Shown: positions 14,689-22,359 of the stretch, one piece after another | Position numbering within the stretch: position 1 is the first letter of the stretch | Layout: each line of letters opens with the position of its first letter | NCBI GenBank assembly: GCA_035263025.1 | Contig: DATFRR010000247.1 | Coordinates: 1-25,561 of the forward strand | Length of the DNA: 25,561 nucleotides | Reading direction: 5' to 3' | Source of the DNA: DASQPR01 sp035263025 | GTDB lineage: Bacteria; Actinomycetota; Actinomycetes; Mycobacteriales; Micromonosporaceae | Made by a program: the position numbers and the translations under genes | The notes under the pieces: generated by a model | Seen by the model: only the letters and a program-made list of their open reading frames with translations | Database searches by the model: none | Told to the model about the DNA's origin: nothing

Positions 14689-16545
14689 CTAGCCGACCGG
14701 CCGGTCGCCGTCCGCCGCCAGCAGGCCGTTCGCGCGGACCAGGGCGACCGATAGCGTCTTGTAGCCCACCTCTTCGAACAGTACGGTCATTCGGTCCTGG
14801 TCGTAGCCGAGAACCGTACCTCTGCCCCACTGGCGATGGCTGACGGTGCTGTGGAGCGGGTAGGGCACCGCGCCGTCGGCCTGCCCGGCGCCCCGGGCGG
14901 CCGGAATCCGGCCTCCCGCGCCTCGGGCCGTGCCGGAGCCTCGGGCCTTGCCCGGGCCTTGCGCCGTGGCCGAGCCTTGCGCCGTGCCCGAGCCACTGCC
15001 CGGACCCGGACGGCGTTCGACGGCGCTCCGGCCGCCGGCTCCCCGGCTGCCGATCACCCTGCCGCGCGCTCGGGACCCCGACTCGAGGCCGCCCTCCCCG
15101 TCACGGCTGCGGACACAGTTGTCGCAGTGCCCGCACGCCCGGCTCATCTGCTCGCCGAAGTACGCGAGCAACGGCTGCACCCGACATCCGGACGTCTCGG
15201 CCAGCGCGCGCATCATGTCGGTCCGCGACCTCTGCAGCGTCTGGTGGCGCTCTGCCTCCATGACGGCGAGCCGGGCGGCCTCCGGCGGTTCGGGGGCGTA
15301 CGGCGGCAGGTGTAGCTCACCACGCCGAGCCGTAGTCGCCGCGCCGATCGCCTCGAGCAGACCGATCAGGGCCGCGACCTTGCGCGTGCTCATGCCGGTC
15401 GACTCGGCGAGATCCGCTTTCGTCCGGACACCGGCGCGCACCCCGGCGGCGAGGTAGATCAGGTCGTCGACGGCCGGTACGCCGCCGGTGAAGAAGCGCT
15501 GCAACGCAATGTCCTCCGGCCGGAACAGCAGCAGCACCCGCGCCGGTGCGCCATCGCGGCCGGCGCGACCGATCTCCTGGAGGTAGCTGTCCGGCGAGTC
15601 CGGCAGTGCCATGTGCACGACGAACCGGATGTTCGGCTTGTCGATCCCCATTCCGAACGCGGATGTCGCCACCATGATCGGCGTGGCGTCCGAATCGAAA
15701 CGCTCGTGTCTCGCTTTGCGTACGCCGGCCCCGAGGCCACCGTGGTAGTGCGTCGCCGGGTAGCCGGCCGCGGTCAGCCGCTTCGCCAGGTTCTCGGCAG
15801 CTCGCCGGGTGGGTACGTAGACGATGCCCGAACCGTCCCGCCGGTCGAGCAACATCAGCAGCCGGCGCCATCGGTGGTCTTCGGTCGGGCAGTGCATCGC
15901 CTCGAGGAACAGGTTTGGTCGGTCAAGTCCGCCGATGACCACCACGGGCTTCCGCAGGCCGAGCCGGGTTGCGATGTCCTCCCGGAGCGGCGGTGACGCG
16001 GTCGCGGTCAGCGCCACCACCGGCGGGTGGCCGAGTTCCCGGATGATGTGGCCGAGCGCAAGGTAGTCGGGACGGAAGTCGTGACCCCACGTCGAGATGC
16101 AATGCGCCTCGTCGATCGCGATCAGCGCCGGCCGCAGCGCCTTGATCTCGACGAGCCTGGCGGGCGACCCGAGCTGCTCCGGCGTGATGAACAGCAGGCG
16201 GGCCTGCCCCGATCGGATCTCGTCGAGCGCTGCTGCCTGCTGCTTCGGCGTCTCGGACGAGCTGACCCGGACGGCACGAAGTTCCGCCACGCCGCGCTCG
16301 TGCAGTCCGGCGATCTGATCGTGCTGCAGCGCAAGCAGGGGCGAGATGACCAGCGTCGGGCCACGCACCAACGTCGCCGGCACCTGGTAGACGGCGGACT
16401 TGCCCGCTCCGGTCGGCAGGATGACCATGGCGTCCCGTCCACTGAGCAGCGCGCGCATCGCTTCGAGTTGGCCGACGCGGAGGGTACGCCAACCGAAGTG
16501 CCGCCGCGCGGCGCGCCGTAGCCGCCACGAGTGCATCGGGTTCAT
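14689..16545 (-). CDS. recQ: RecQ-family ATP-dependent DNA helicase
   Basis: The 618-residue protein starts at ATG 16545, with GGAG four bases upstream; Met4 is an alternative. RecQ unwinds DNA 3' to 5' during recombination and fork repair. Helicase motifs: Walker A PTGAGKS (44-50), SPLLALQHDQ (69-77), DEAH at 145-148 followed by the aromatic-rich loop CISTWGHDFRP, VALTATASP (177-185), ATSAFGMGIDKPN (293-305) and motif VI QEIGRAGRDG (323-332). The zinc site is Cys454, Cys471, Cys474 and Cys477 (CGHCDNC). No clear HRDC domain follows. Instead there is a Gly/Ala/Ser/Arg-rich repeat linker (about 485-560) and a conserved-looking tail, STVSHRQWGRGTVLGYDQDRMTVLFEEVGYKTL (566-598). That organisation is usual for actinobacterial RecQ. 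A possible -10, TAGCGT, lies at 16589-16594 (minus). Confidence 0.94.
   Translation of the reverse strand: MNPMHSWRLRRAARRHFGWRTLRVGQLEAMRALLSGRDAMVILPTGAGKSAVYQVPATLVRGPTLVISPLLALQHDQIAGLHERGVAELRAVRVSSSETPKQQAAALDEIRSGQARLLFITPEQLGSPARLVEIKALRPALIAIDEAHCISTWGHDFRPDYLALGHIIRELGHPPVVALTATASPPLREDIATRLGLRKPVVVIGGLDRPNLFLEAMHCPTEDHRWRRLLMLLDRRDGSGIVYVPTRRAAENLAKRLTAAGYPATHYHGGLGAGVRKARHERFDSDATPIMVATSAFGMGIDKPNIRFVVHMALPDSPDSYLQEIGRAGRDGAPARVLLLFRPEDIALQRFFTGGVPAVDDLIYLAAGVRAGVRTKADLAESTGMSTRKVAALIGLLEAIGAATTARRGELHLPPYAPEPPEAARLAVMEAERHQTLQRSRTDMMRALAETSGCRVQPLLAYFGEQMSRACGHCDNCVRSRDGEGGLESGSRARGRVIGSRGAGGRSAVERRPGPGSGSGTAQGSATAQGPGKARGSGTARGAGGRIPAARGAGQADGAVPYPLHSTVSHRQWGRGTVLGYDQDRMTVLFEEVGYKTLSVALVRANGLLAADGDRPVG
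14880..15016 (-). repeat. Degenerate 18-bp repeat coding for RecQ linker
   Basis: This stretch codes for a Gly/Ala/Ser/Arg-rich linker with repeated TAQG, TARG and KARG units. At DNA level GCCTTGCGCCGTG recurs at 14956-14968 and 14974-14986, an 18-base period. It keeps the reading frame and probably varies in length between strains by slippage. Confidence 0.6.
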
Positions 16546-16669
16546 CGTGCTCCAACCTGCCCACCGGGGCTCTTGGACAAACGTCGTGACGCTACCCGGT
16601 TAGCAGGCAGAACCCGCCGAACGCGCGGGCGTGTCCAGCGCCGCTGTTGGTCACAGGCGCCTGCGTACG

Positions 16670-18535
16670 TCAGCGATAGCCGGCCGCCTGGATCGCGTAG
16701 AGCTCGGCATATTGCCCGCCGCGCGCGACCAGGTCGTCGTGGCTGCCGACCTCCGTCACGCGCGACCCGTCCAGCACGACGATCAGATCGGCCATGCGCG
16801 CGGTCGAGAACCGATGGGACACCAGGATCGTGATGCCACCGACCGGATTGTGCCGGCGTGCGCTGGCGGCGTAGCGCTCGAACAACGCATGCTCGGTCTC
16901 CGCGTCGAGCGCCGCGGTCGGCTCGTCCAGCACCAGAAGCAGTGGATGGTCCCGCATGAACCCGCGGGCGAGCGCGAGCTTCTGCCACTGGCCGAACGAG
17001 ACGTCGACACCGTCCGGCCACGCCTTGCCCAGCTGCGTGGCGAGACCTTGCGGGAGCGTGTGGACGACATCCGCCGCGCCGGCCCGCCCGACCGCCGCGA
17101 CGACGGCCGGTTCCTCCTCCGCGCGAGGGAGATCGCCCACGCCGACATTGCGCTGGGCACGCAGCTCGAAGCGGTAGAAGTCCTGATAGGCACCGGACAG
17201 CCGGCGCCGCCACTCGTCGGTCGGCATGCGGCCGAGGTCGGCACCGTCCACCGTGATGCGCCCGCCGGTCGGCGCGTAGAACTTCGACAACAGCTTGATC
17301 AGCGTGCTCTTGCCGGCGCCGTTTTCGCCGACGATCGCGACGACGCTGCCAGCCGGCAACGTGAGATTGACGTCGGCGAGCACCGGACGGGTCGTGCCCG
17401 GATAGGCAAACGTCACATGCTCGAGTCGGATCGCGTCAGCGATGAGCTCGGGGACCGCGGCGTCCTCGGCCGCCACCAGAGATGCGGCGTAGTCCTCGAG
17501 CCACGCCAGCCGTACGGATCCGTCCAACCAGGTGCCGCGCAGGAATCCGATCTCGCTGACCGTCGCGCCGATATACGTCGAGAGCCTCGCGCCGGCGGCG
17601 AGAACCAACAGCACATCGCCGGCCGACGCGTGCAGCACCGCGGAGACGAACACGATCGCGCCGACGTACCCACCACCGAATATCGCCCACGCGCCGGTGT
17701 GCCAGACGGCCGACACGGAACGGGCGTGCGCCATGCCGGCGTACCACCGCGACCACGCGGCCCGCCGCTCGTGCACGAGCCGCTGGCCGACGCCGGTCAC
17801 GCGGACCTCCTTGGCCGGCGGCGCGGTCGTCGCGACGTCGAACAGATGCCGCGCCAGCCGGTTCGCCGAGGCGCCGCGCTCCTGCGCCCGCTGCTCGACG
17901 GCCGGCCGCCAGCCCGACGACACGACGGTCGGGACCGCGAACAACACCAGGAAAACGAGTGACCAGTGAATCGACATCAACAGCCCGATCGTGATGCCGA
18001 GCCGGATGATCCAACCGAGCGTCGAGAAGATCGACAGGTACATGTGGTCGAGCACGAACACCTGGTTGCGCAGCACCCCGAGCCGATCGAGATAGTCCGG
18101 TCGCTCGTGATGCGTGATCGTTGCGACGCTGGCTTGGAGGCGCGCGACGTGTGACTCGAGCGCGATGGATATGCGGTCGCGGAACCGGCGCTGTATCCGT
18201 GTCGACAGCACGGACAGATACCACGTCGCGGTGGCCGACACACCAAGCCCGGCGAGCGCGACGTAGATCTTCGCATGGTCGCCCCCGGTCGCGCCGTCGC
18301 TCAACACCTTCAGCCACAAGGCGAACAATGCATCCGGCACCGCGGCGACGATGGCGAGCGCGAATGCGATCAGCATGAGGCGGGGTTCGTGACGCAGACC
18401 GAGCCGGCACAGGCGCCACATCGCCTCGATGCCCTTCGGCTCCGGCACCTCGTAGGCCGGCCGGTCCGCCACGTCCCGGGCTGCCGGCGGCTCAGGCACG
18501 TCCCGCGCTGCCGGCGGCTCAGGCGAGCGTGTCAT
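16670..18535 (-). CDS. ABC exporter half-transporter with atypical signature motif
   Basis: The 621-residue protein starts at ATG 18535, seven bases after GAGGAG, inside the end of the preceding exporter gene (17-base overlap). It is a type IV exporter with permease then ATPase. A proline-rich tail (1-34) holds the tandem EPPAARDV. The membrane domain (about 50-340) has roughly six segments, starting LMLIAFALAIVAAVPDALFALWL; AKEVRVTG (241-248) is the coupling-region motif. In the nucleotide domain (about 365-615), Walker A is GENGAGKS (403-410), the Q-loop GAYQDFYRFE (448-457), Walker B LLLVLDEP (532-539) and the H-loop VSHRFST. The signature is VSFGQWQKLALARG (512-525), with Phe in place of the first Gly of LSGGQ. 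The partner retains LSGGQ, which fits a heterodimer with two unequal ATP sites. The cargo is unknown; no peptide precursor is adjacent. Confidence 0.92.
   Translation of the reverse strand: MTRSPEPPAARDVPEPPAARDVADRPAYEVPEPKGIEAMWRLCRLGLRHEPRLMLIAFALAIVAAVPDALFALWLKVLSDGATGGDHAKIYVALAGLGVSATATWYLSVLSTRIQRRFRDRISIALESHVARLQASVATITHHERPDYLDRLGVLRNQVFVLDHMYLSIFSTLGWIIRLGITIGLLMSIHWSLVFLVLFAVPTVVSSGWRPAVEQRAQERGASANRLARHLFDVATTAPPAKEVRVTGVGQRLVHERRAAWSRWYAGMAHARSVSAVWHTGAWAIFGGGYVGAIVFVSAVLHASAGDVLLVLAAGARLSTYIGATVSEIGFLRGTWLDGSVRLAWLEDYAASLVAAEDAAVPELIADAIRLEHVTFAYPGTTRPVLADVNLTLPAGSVVAIVGENGAGKSTLIKLLSKFYAPTGGRITVDGADLGRMPTDEWRRRLSGAYQDFYRFELRAQRNVGVGDLPRAEEEPAVVAAVGRAGAADVVHTLPQGLATQLGKAWPDGVDVSFGQWQKLALARGFMRDHPLLLVLDEPTAALDAETEHALFERYAASARRHNPVGGITILVSHRFSTARMADLIVVLDGSRVTEVGSHDDLVARGGQYAELYAIQAAGYR
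18469..18522 (-). repeat. Tandem 27-bp repeat in exporter N-terminus
   Basis: Two nearly identical 27-base units, 18469-18495 and 18496-18522, encode EPPAARDVx twice at residues 6-23 of the second exporter protein. The outer copy reaches the stop codon of the upstream gene. It looks like a recent in-frame duplication. Confidence 0.75.
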
Positions 18536-20396
18536 ACACGATCTCCTCGTCGTCCTCGTCGGCTGGCTGACCTTCCGCGAAGCGCTGCGCCTGCAGATCG
18601 AACATCGTCCGGTATCGACCACCGCGCGCAATCAGCTCGTCATGGCTGCCTAACTCGACGACCGCGCCGCCCTCGACAACACAGATGCGGTCCGCGTGCC
18701 GCACGGTGGAGAACCGGTGCGACACAAGCACGGTCGTGCAACCCCTGGTCTCGGCGAGGATCCGGGAGAAGATCTCCGCCTCGCCGCGGGCGTCGAGTTG
18801 CGCGGTCGGCTCGTCGAGCAACACGAGACCGGCGCCCTGCCGGACCGCGGCGAGCGCGCGTGCCAGTGCGATGCGTTGCCACTGGCCGCCGGACAGGTCG
18901 GTGCCGCCTGGATATCCCTTGGCGAGCACGGTGCTCAGATCTGCGAGATCAGCCGCGCCGGCCGCGGCGAGCGCAGCGAGGATGTCGTCGTCCGGTGCAC
19001 CCATCGGTGCGACGTTGTCGCGCAACGGCAGCTCGAACCGTACGAAGTCCTGGAATACCGCGGTGATGCGGGAACGCCAGGCGGTCACGTCGAACAACCG
19101 GATGTCGATGCCGTCCACTTCGATCGAACCGTGCCGCGGGTCGTAGAGACGGCACAGCAGCTTTGCGAGCGTCGTCTTGCCCGCGCCATTGCGTCCGACG
19201 ATGGCGAGCGACGATCCGGCCGGAATGGTCAGATCGAAGCCGCGCAACACGTCAACGTCCGATCCTGGGTACGCGAAGGTCAGGTTCCGTACCCGGATCT
19301 CACGGGCCGGCAGCGCGGACAGCGCGGACTCGGAAACCATGCGATCGGCGGCGGTGGCCGGCGGCGGACCGAGCGCGCCGGCGGCGGCCATCGCCGGCAG
19401 CAACGTCGCGACCGCCTTGACCGGTGCGGCCGCGCCGTCCAGCGCCCAGTTCAAGCCGCCGAACGCGATGCTCGACGTGCCGATCGCGGCCTGCGCGAAC
19501 GCGACGGCGGCACCGAGCGAGATCCGCCCGCCAGCCAGTGACAGGCCCAGCGCCGCGAACACCGCCGCGTTGCCGGCTAGCACGATCACGAGGCTCGCCA
19601 GCACCGACTTCTCGCGGAGCCGGGTCGCTTCGTATTGCAGGTCGTGCATCTGCCGTCGGCGGGCGGTGAACCGAGCGATCACCCAGTCGGCGAGACCGAA
19701 CAGGCGGACCTCCTTGGCCGCCGGTGCCTCGACCGCGAGCTGGTACGCATAATTCGCCTCCTGCTGGGCGCTGCGCACCTCGTCGGTATTCCGATCCCGC
19801 CACACGCCGCTCTCGCGCAGCAACCAATGTGTCGCTAGCCACGCACCGGCGAGCACGAATGGTGCCCACCACGCGAACCCGAAGAGCACCACCGAGCAGG
19901 CCAGGCCACTGAGCAGCGTGACGAACCCGTCCGCGATGAAGTCCATGGAAAGCGATAGCGGCGGACCATGCATGCCGAGGTCAAACTCGCGCGCGGTGAT
20001 CATGTCCTTGGCGAGGCCGGAGTCCTCCAGGTGGCCGACGCCCGGCGGGCCGACCGCCGCGTCGCTGAGCTGGTCATAGAGCCACGCCGCGGTGCGGTCG
20101 CCGAGATTCTGGCTCACCGCCTGGTGGATCGGCGTCAACACCTGCATGGCGACGAACACGATGCCGACCAGAACCAGCGGGACCGCCAACGAGCGGCCAC
20201 CGGTCACTGCCGACACGAGGGCGCCCATCGTGAGCGCGAACACCGCCGGAAGCGCGGCACGCAGCGCCAGCAGCGTCCACCACGCGGCGGCGAGCCCGGC
20301 GTGCCCGCGCCGCAGCGAGGCGAGGAACATCCACTCGCGACGTGCTCGCAACCGACCCAGCACGGCGGCCGGTCGCAACATTTCGCCCGCCGTCAC
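18519..20396 (-). CDS. ABC exporter half-transporter with canonical motifs
   Basis: I place the start at GTG 20396 because GGGAGG lies five bases upstream, giving 625 residues. An ATG at 20483 would add 29 Arg/Ala-rich residues but lacks a ribosome site. The membrane domain (about 25-340) has around six segments, for example AAWWTLLALRAALPAVFAL and LAVPLVLVGIVFVAM; AKEVRLFGLADW resembles the intracellular-loop motif of many peptide and small-molecule exporters. The nucleotide domain (about 365-600) has Walker A GRNGAGKTT (401-409), Q-loop TAVFQDFVRFE, signature LSGGQWQRIALARA (501-514), Walker B GLVLLDEP (523-530) and H-loop VSHRFST. The acidic end ADEDDEEIVYDTLA overlaps the next exporter gene, so the two half-transporters are translationally coupled and probably form a heterodimer. 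The substrate is unknown. An 84-base gap (from the ATG) or 172-base gap (from the GTG) separates it from the upstream glycosyltransferase. Confidence 0.9.
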   Translation of the reverse strand: MTAGEMLRPAAVLGRLRARREWMFLASLRRGHAGLAAAWWTLLALRAALPAVFALTMGALVSAVTGGRSLAVPLVLVGIVFVAMQVLTPIHQAVSQNLGDRTAAWLYDQLSDAAVGPPGVGHLEDSGLAKDMITAREFDLGMHGPPLSLSMDFIADGFVTLLSGLACSVVLFGFAWWAPFVLAGAWLATHWLLRESGVWRDRNTDEVRSAQQEANYAYQLAVEAPAAKEVRLFGLADWVIARFTARRRQMHDLQYEATRLREKSVLASLVIVLAGNAAVFAALGLSLAGGRISLGAAVAFAQAAIGTSSIAFGGLNWALDGAAAPVKAVATLLPAMAAAGALGPPPATAADRMVSESALSALPAREIRVRNLTFAYPGSDVDVLRGFDLTIPAGSSLAIVGRNGAGKTTLAKLLCRLYDPRHGSIEVDGIDIRLFDVTAWRSRITAVFQDFVRFELPLRDNVAPMGAPDDDILAALAAAGAADLADLSTVLAKGYPGGTDLSGGQWQRIALARALAAVRQGAGLVLLDEPTAQLDARGEAEIFSRILAETRGCTTVLVSHRFSTVRHADRICVVEGGAVVELGSHDELIARGGRYRTMFDLQAQRFAEGQPADEDDEEIVYDTLA

Positions 20397-20568
20397 CGCC
20401 GCCTCCCGCACTACCCGTGCCGCCGTGCCCGTCACCCGCAATCCGATGCGAGCACGCCTCTCCCAGCACGCCGATGCTGCCATTACCCGCCGACAATTGG
20501 TACCGCGGCCCGCACGGCCCCCACATCATGGTTGGCGGCAGAGTTGTCGCAGCGCGTGCGGTGCGAGG

Positions 20569-22191
20569 TCAGTCGTAGTGCTGGAACGACCGCCACAACT
20601 GCGTCCACGGTCGGTCCGGACGGTGACACTCGACGATGGGTTCGCCCTGCTCCTCGTTGGCCACGCCAAGCCGATTGTCCAGGGCCCCGATGGTTTCGCA
20701 CGCGCCGAACATCGACCTCAGAGCCTGGCTGTCGATGCCGACCACGAGCGCGACGTCATCCGCGGCGGGCGGCGGACCGTAGAAGTAGAGCTGGTTCTGA
20801 CCGCTGTAAACGAGCGCCGGCAGACCATCGGCGCGACCGAACCGCGCGATGGCGCCGGCTTCGCCGTAGTTGTCGGTGATCACGGCAGTGTGTGCGCGAT
20901 CGTCGGGCGACATCGTCTGGTACGCGGTGGCCACCTCGCGTACGTAGGTCGGCCAGCCGATCGAATCGCGCGCGGACTGGTTGAGCGCGGCGATGCCGGT
21001 GCCGTGCAGCGACCTGGCCGGCACGATCGGCAGTGCGACGACTGCCGAGGTCGGCACGGAGAGGGCGAGCGCCGCGGCGACCCAGCCGAACCTGCCCCAC
21101 CGAATGCTTGCCCCACCCAGCACCCATCGCGACACCCGTACGCACCCGGCCGCGTAGTAGAGCGCGAGCAGTCCGAACGTGTAGTAGACCTGCCCGCCGC
21201 TGACCAACACGATGACCGACACCACCGGGTACGCCCAGCCGAACGCGCGGATCGCTCGCCACCGTGGATCGCGGAACAGACCGATGAACCCGGCGATCCA
21301 GATCGGTGCGAGCGTCAGGCCGAGCAGGATGACCTGGAATGGCAGGTACGTGGCACGATCGTTCGCGCCCTTGTCGTTCGCGATCGCTCGTGCCATGTGC
21401 AACTCGGGCCAGTGGTTGGTGGCCTGGTAGATGAGCGTCGGCAAGGCGATCACGACGGCGAGCCCCGCGCCCGCCCACAGCCATCGGCTGCTCAAGTGGC
21501 GCCGCGGACCGCTGATCAGCAACCCCGCCGCGAGCCCGATGAGCAGCAGCACGATCAGCTGCTTGTTGTAGAGACCGATGCCGACCGTGACGCCGGCCGC
21601 GAGCCACCACCGCGGTTCATCACGCAGTAGGGCACGGCACGCGAAGAGCACGACCAGCGTCCACACCACCAGGTCAGGCGTCGCGGTCAGCATCACGTGT
21701 CCGGCGACCAGCGGGAAGGCCCCGGCGCCGCCAAACGCGGCGAGAGTCTGAGCGAACCGAGCACCGCCGAGTTCCCGGCACACCATCGCAACGAGAAACA
21801 CGGTGGCGACTGCGCACATGATCGCCGGCAGCCGCAGCGCCCACAGCGAGTCGCCGAACAGTTCGGTCGACACGCGCACCAGCATCGGCGTCAGCGGCGG
21901 TTCGTCGACGTAGCCCCACGCGGGATGTGCGGCGAGCATGCGGAAATACAGCTCGTCTCGGTGGTATCCGTACCCGTTGACGGTGGCGGCCAGCACGGCG
22001 GCGGCAATCGCCGCGATCACTCCGACCGGCAGCCACGCGTACCGTGGCAGGTCTCGTGGCCCAGACATCGAAGCAGGCGGCGTCGAAGCAGGCGGCGTAG
22101 AAGCGGGCGGCGCCGGCGCGGCCGAGGACCGAGCGAGCGCCGGGTCCGGTGGTTCATGTCCGGCGGGTACGGGCGGTGACGGCGCGGTCAT
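20569..22191 (-). CDS. GT39/ArnT-like integral membrane glycosyltransferase
   Basis: The 540-residue protein starts at ATG 22191. There is no ribosome site, but a TAGCGT box seven bases upstream suggests a leaderless transcript. The first 45 residues are a Pro/Ala-rich cytoplasmic tail with PPAST repeats. A membrane region of about ten or more segments follows (52-about 400). The first extracytoplasmic loop carries GYHRDELYF (75-83), whose Asp79-Glu80 is the catalytic acid position of the PMT/ArnT clan, and YVDEPPLTPMLVR (94-106) follows. The remainder (about 400-540) is a soluble domain with a VALPIVPARSLHGTG segment. These enzymes move a sugar from a polyprenyl-phosphate carrier to protein, lipid or cell-wall acceptors outside the membrane. 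Donor and acceptor are unknown. It heads the minus-strand series that continues with the ABC exporter pair, so joint envelope export is possible but not shown. Confidence 0.87.
   Translation of the reverse strand: MTAPSPPVPAGHEPPDPALARSSAAPAPPASTPPASTPPASMSGPRDLPRYAWLPVGVIAAIAAAVLAATVNGYGYHRDELYFRMLAAHPAWGYVDEPPLTPMLVRVSTELFGDSLWALRLPAIMCAVATVFLVAMVCRELGGARFAQTLAAFGGAGAFPLVAGHVMLTATPDLVVWTLVVLFACRALLRDEPRWWLAAGVTVGIGLYNKQLIVLLLIGLAAGLLISGPRRHLSSRWLWAGAGLAVVIALPTLIYQATNHWPELHMARAIANDKGANDRATYLPFQVILLGLTLAPIWIAGFIGLFRDPRWRAIRAFGWAYPVVSVIVLVSGGQVYYTFGLLALYYAAGCVRVSRWVLGGASIRWGRFGWVAAALALSVPTSAVVALPIVPARSLHGTGIAALNQSARDSIGWPTYVREVATAYQTMSPDDRAHTAVITDNYGEAGAIARFGRADGLPALVYSGQNQLYFYGPPPAADDVALVVGIDSQALRSMFGACETIGALDNRLGVANEEQGEPIVECHRPDRPWTQLWRSFQHYD
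22068..22112 (-). repeat. Three 15-bp repeats coding for PPAST units
   Basis: Units at 22068-22082, 22083-22097 (identical) and 22098-22112 (two changes) encode the Pro-Pro-Ala-Ser-Thr repeats of the glycosyltransferase N-terminal tail. In-frame slippage here would alter only tail length. Confidence 0.75.
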
Positions 22192-22198
22192 CGCGCGG

Positions 22199-22228
22199 AC
22201 GCTAGACGTCGATCGACGTGGCTCGCAA
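22199..22228 (-). promoter_or_regulatory. Candidate leaderless promoter of the glycosyltransferase gene
   Basis: On the minus strand, TTGCGA (22223-22228) and TAGCGT (22199-22204) are 18 bases apart. The -10 box ends seven bases before the ATG at 22191, placing transcription start at or next to the start codon. This is the best -35/-10 pair I see in the window. Confidence 0.5.
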
Positions 22229-22334
22229 CGTCGTTACGGCAAACACTCAGCATCGCTGGCCCAACCGACCTGCGACACGTCCGGCGGCAGCCGCTTCGTT
22301 TCCACGTAGGACATCTGCACGTATTGATGTGTAC

Positions 22335-22351
22335 GCCTAACTCTGTTAGGC
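22335..22351. promoter_or_regulatory. Perfect inverted repeat just upstream of secreted nuclease gene
   Basis: GCCTAAC-TCT-GTTAGGC is a perfect 7-base inverted repeat ending eight bases before the ATG at 22360. The second arm contains the only plausible ribosome site (TTAGG). It could be a repressor operator or, in RNA, a hairpin hiding that site. The arm order is the reverse of the IdeR/DtxR iron box. Confidence 0.5.
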
Positions 22352-22359
22352 ACCTGTGC

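Noticed and set aside
16636..16663. Terminator made of CAGCGCCGCTG and CAGGCGCCTG after the second exporter gene
   Set aside because: Both are short palindromes without room for a loop, and no extended stem or T-run is present; chance in GC-rich DNA is likely.
16631..17962. Plus-strand open frame of 443 codons opposite the second exporter gene
   Set aside because: The real protein on the minus strand has all ABC motifs; this frame has an antisense-type composition and no recognisable fold.
18469..18522. CRISPR-like or mobile repeat at the exporter gene junction
   Set aside because: It is a contiguous in-frame 27-base duplication with no spacers and no other copies in the window.
20092..21630. 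Long plus-strand open frame (512 codons) opposite the exporter and glycosyltransferase genes
   Set aside because: The translation is Arg/His/Asp/Gln-rich low-complexity sequence without domains, whereas the opposite strand encodes well-formed membrane proteins. It is a by-product of high GC content.
22335..22351. IdeR/DtxR iron box upstream of the nuclease gene
   Set aside because: The iron box has TTAGG on the left and CCTAA on the right; here the order is CCTAAC then GTTAGG with a 3-base centre, so it does not fit that consensus.
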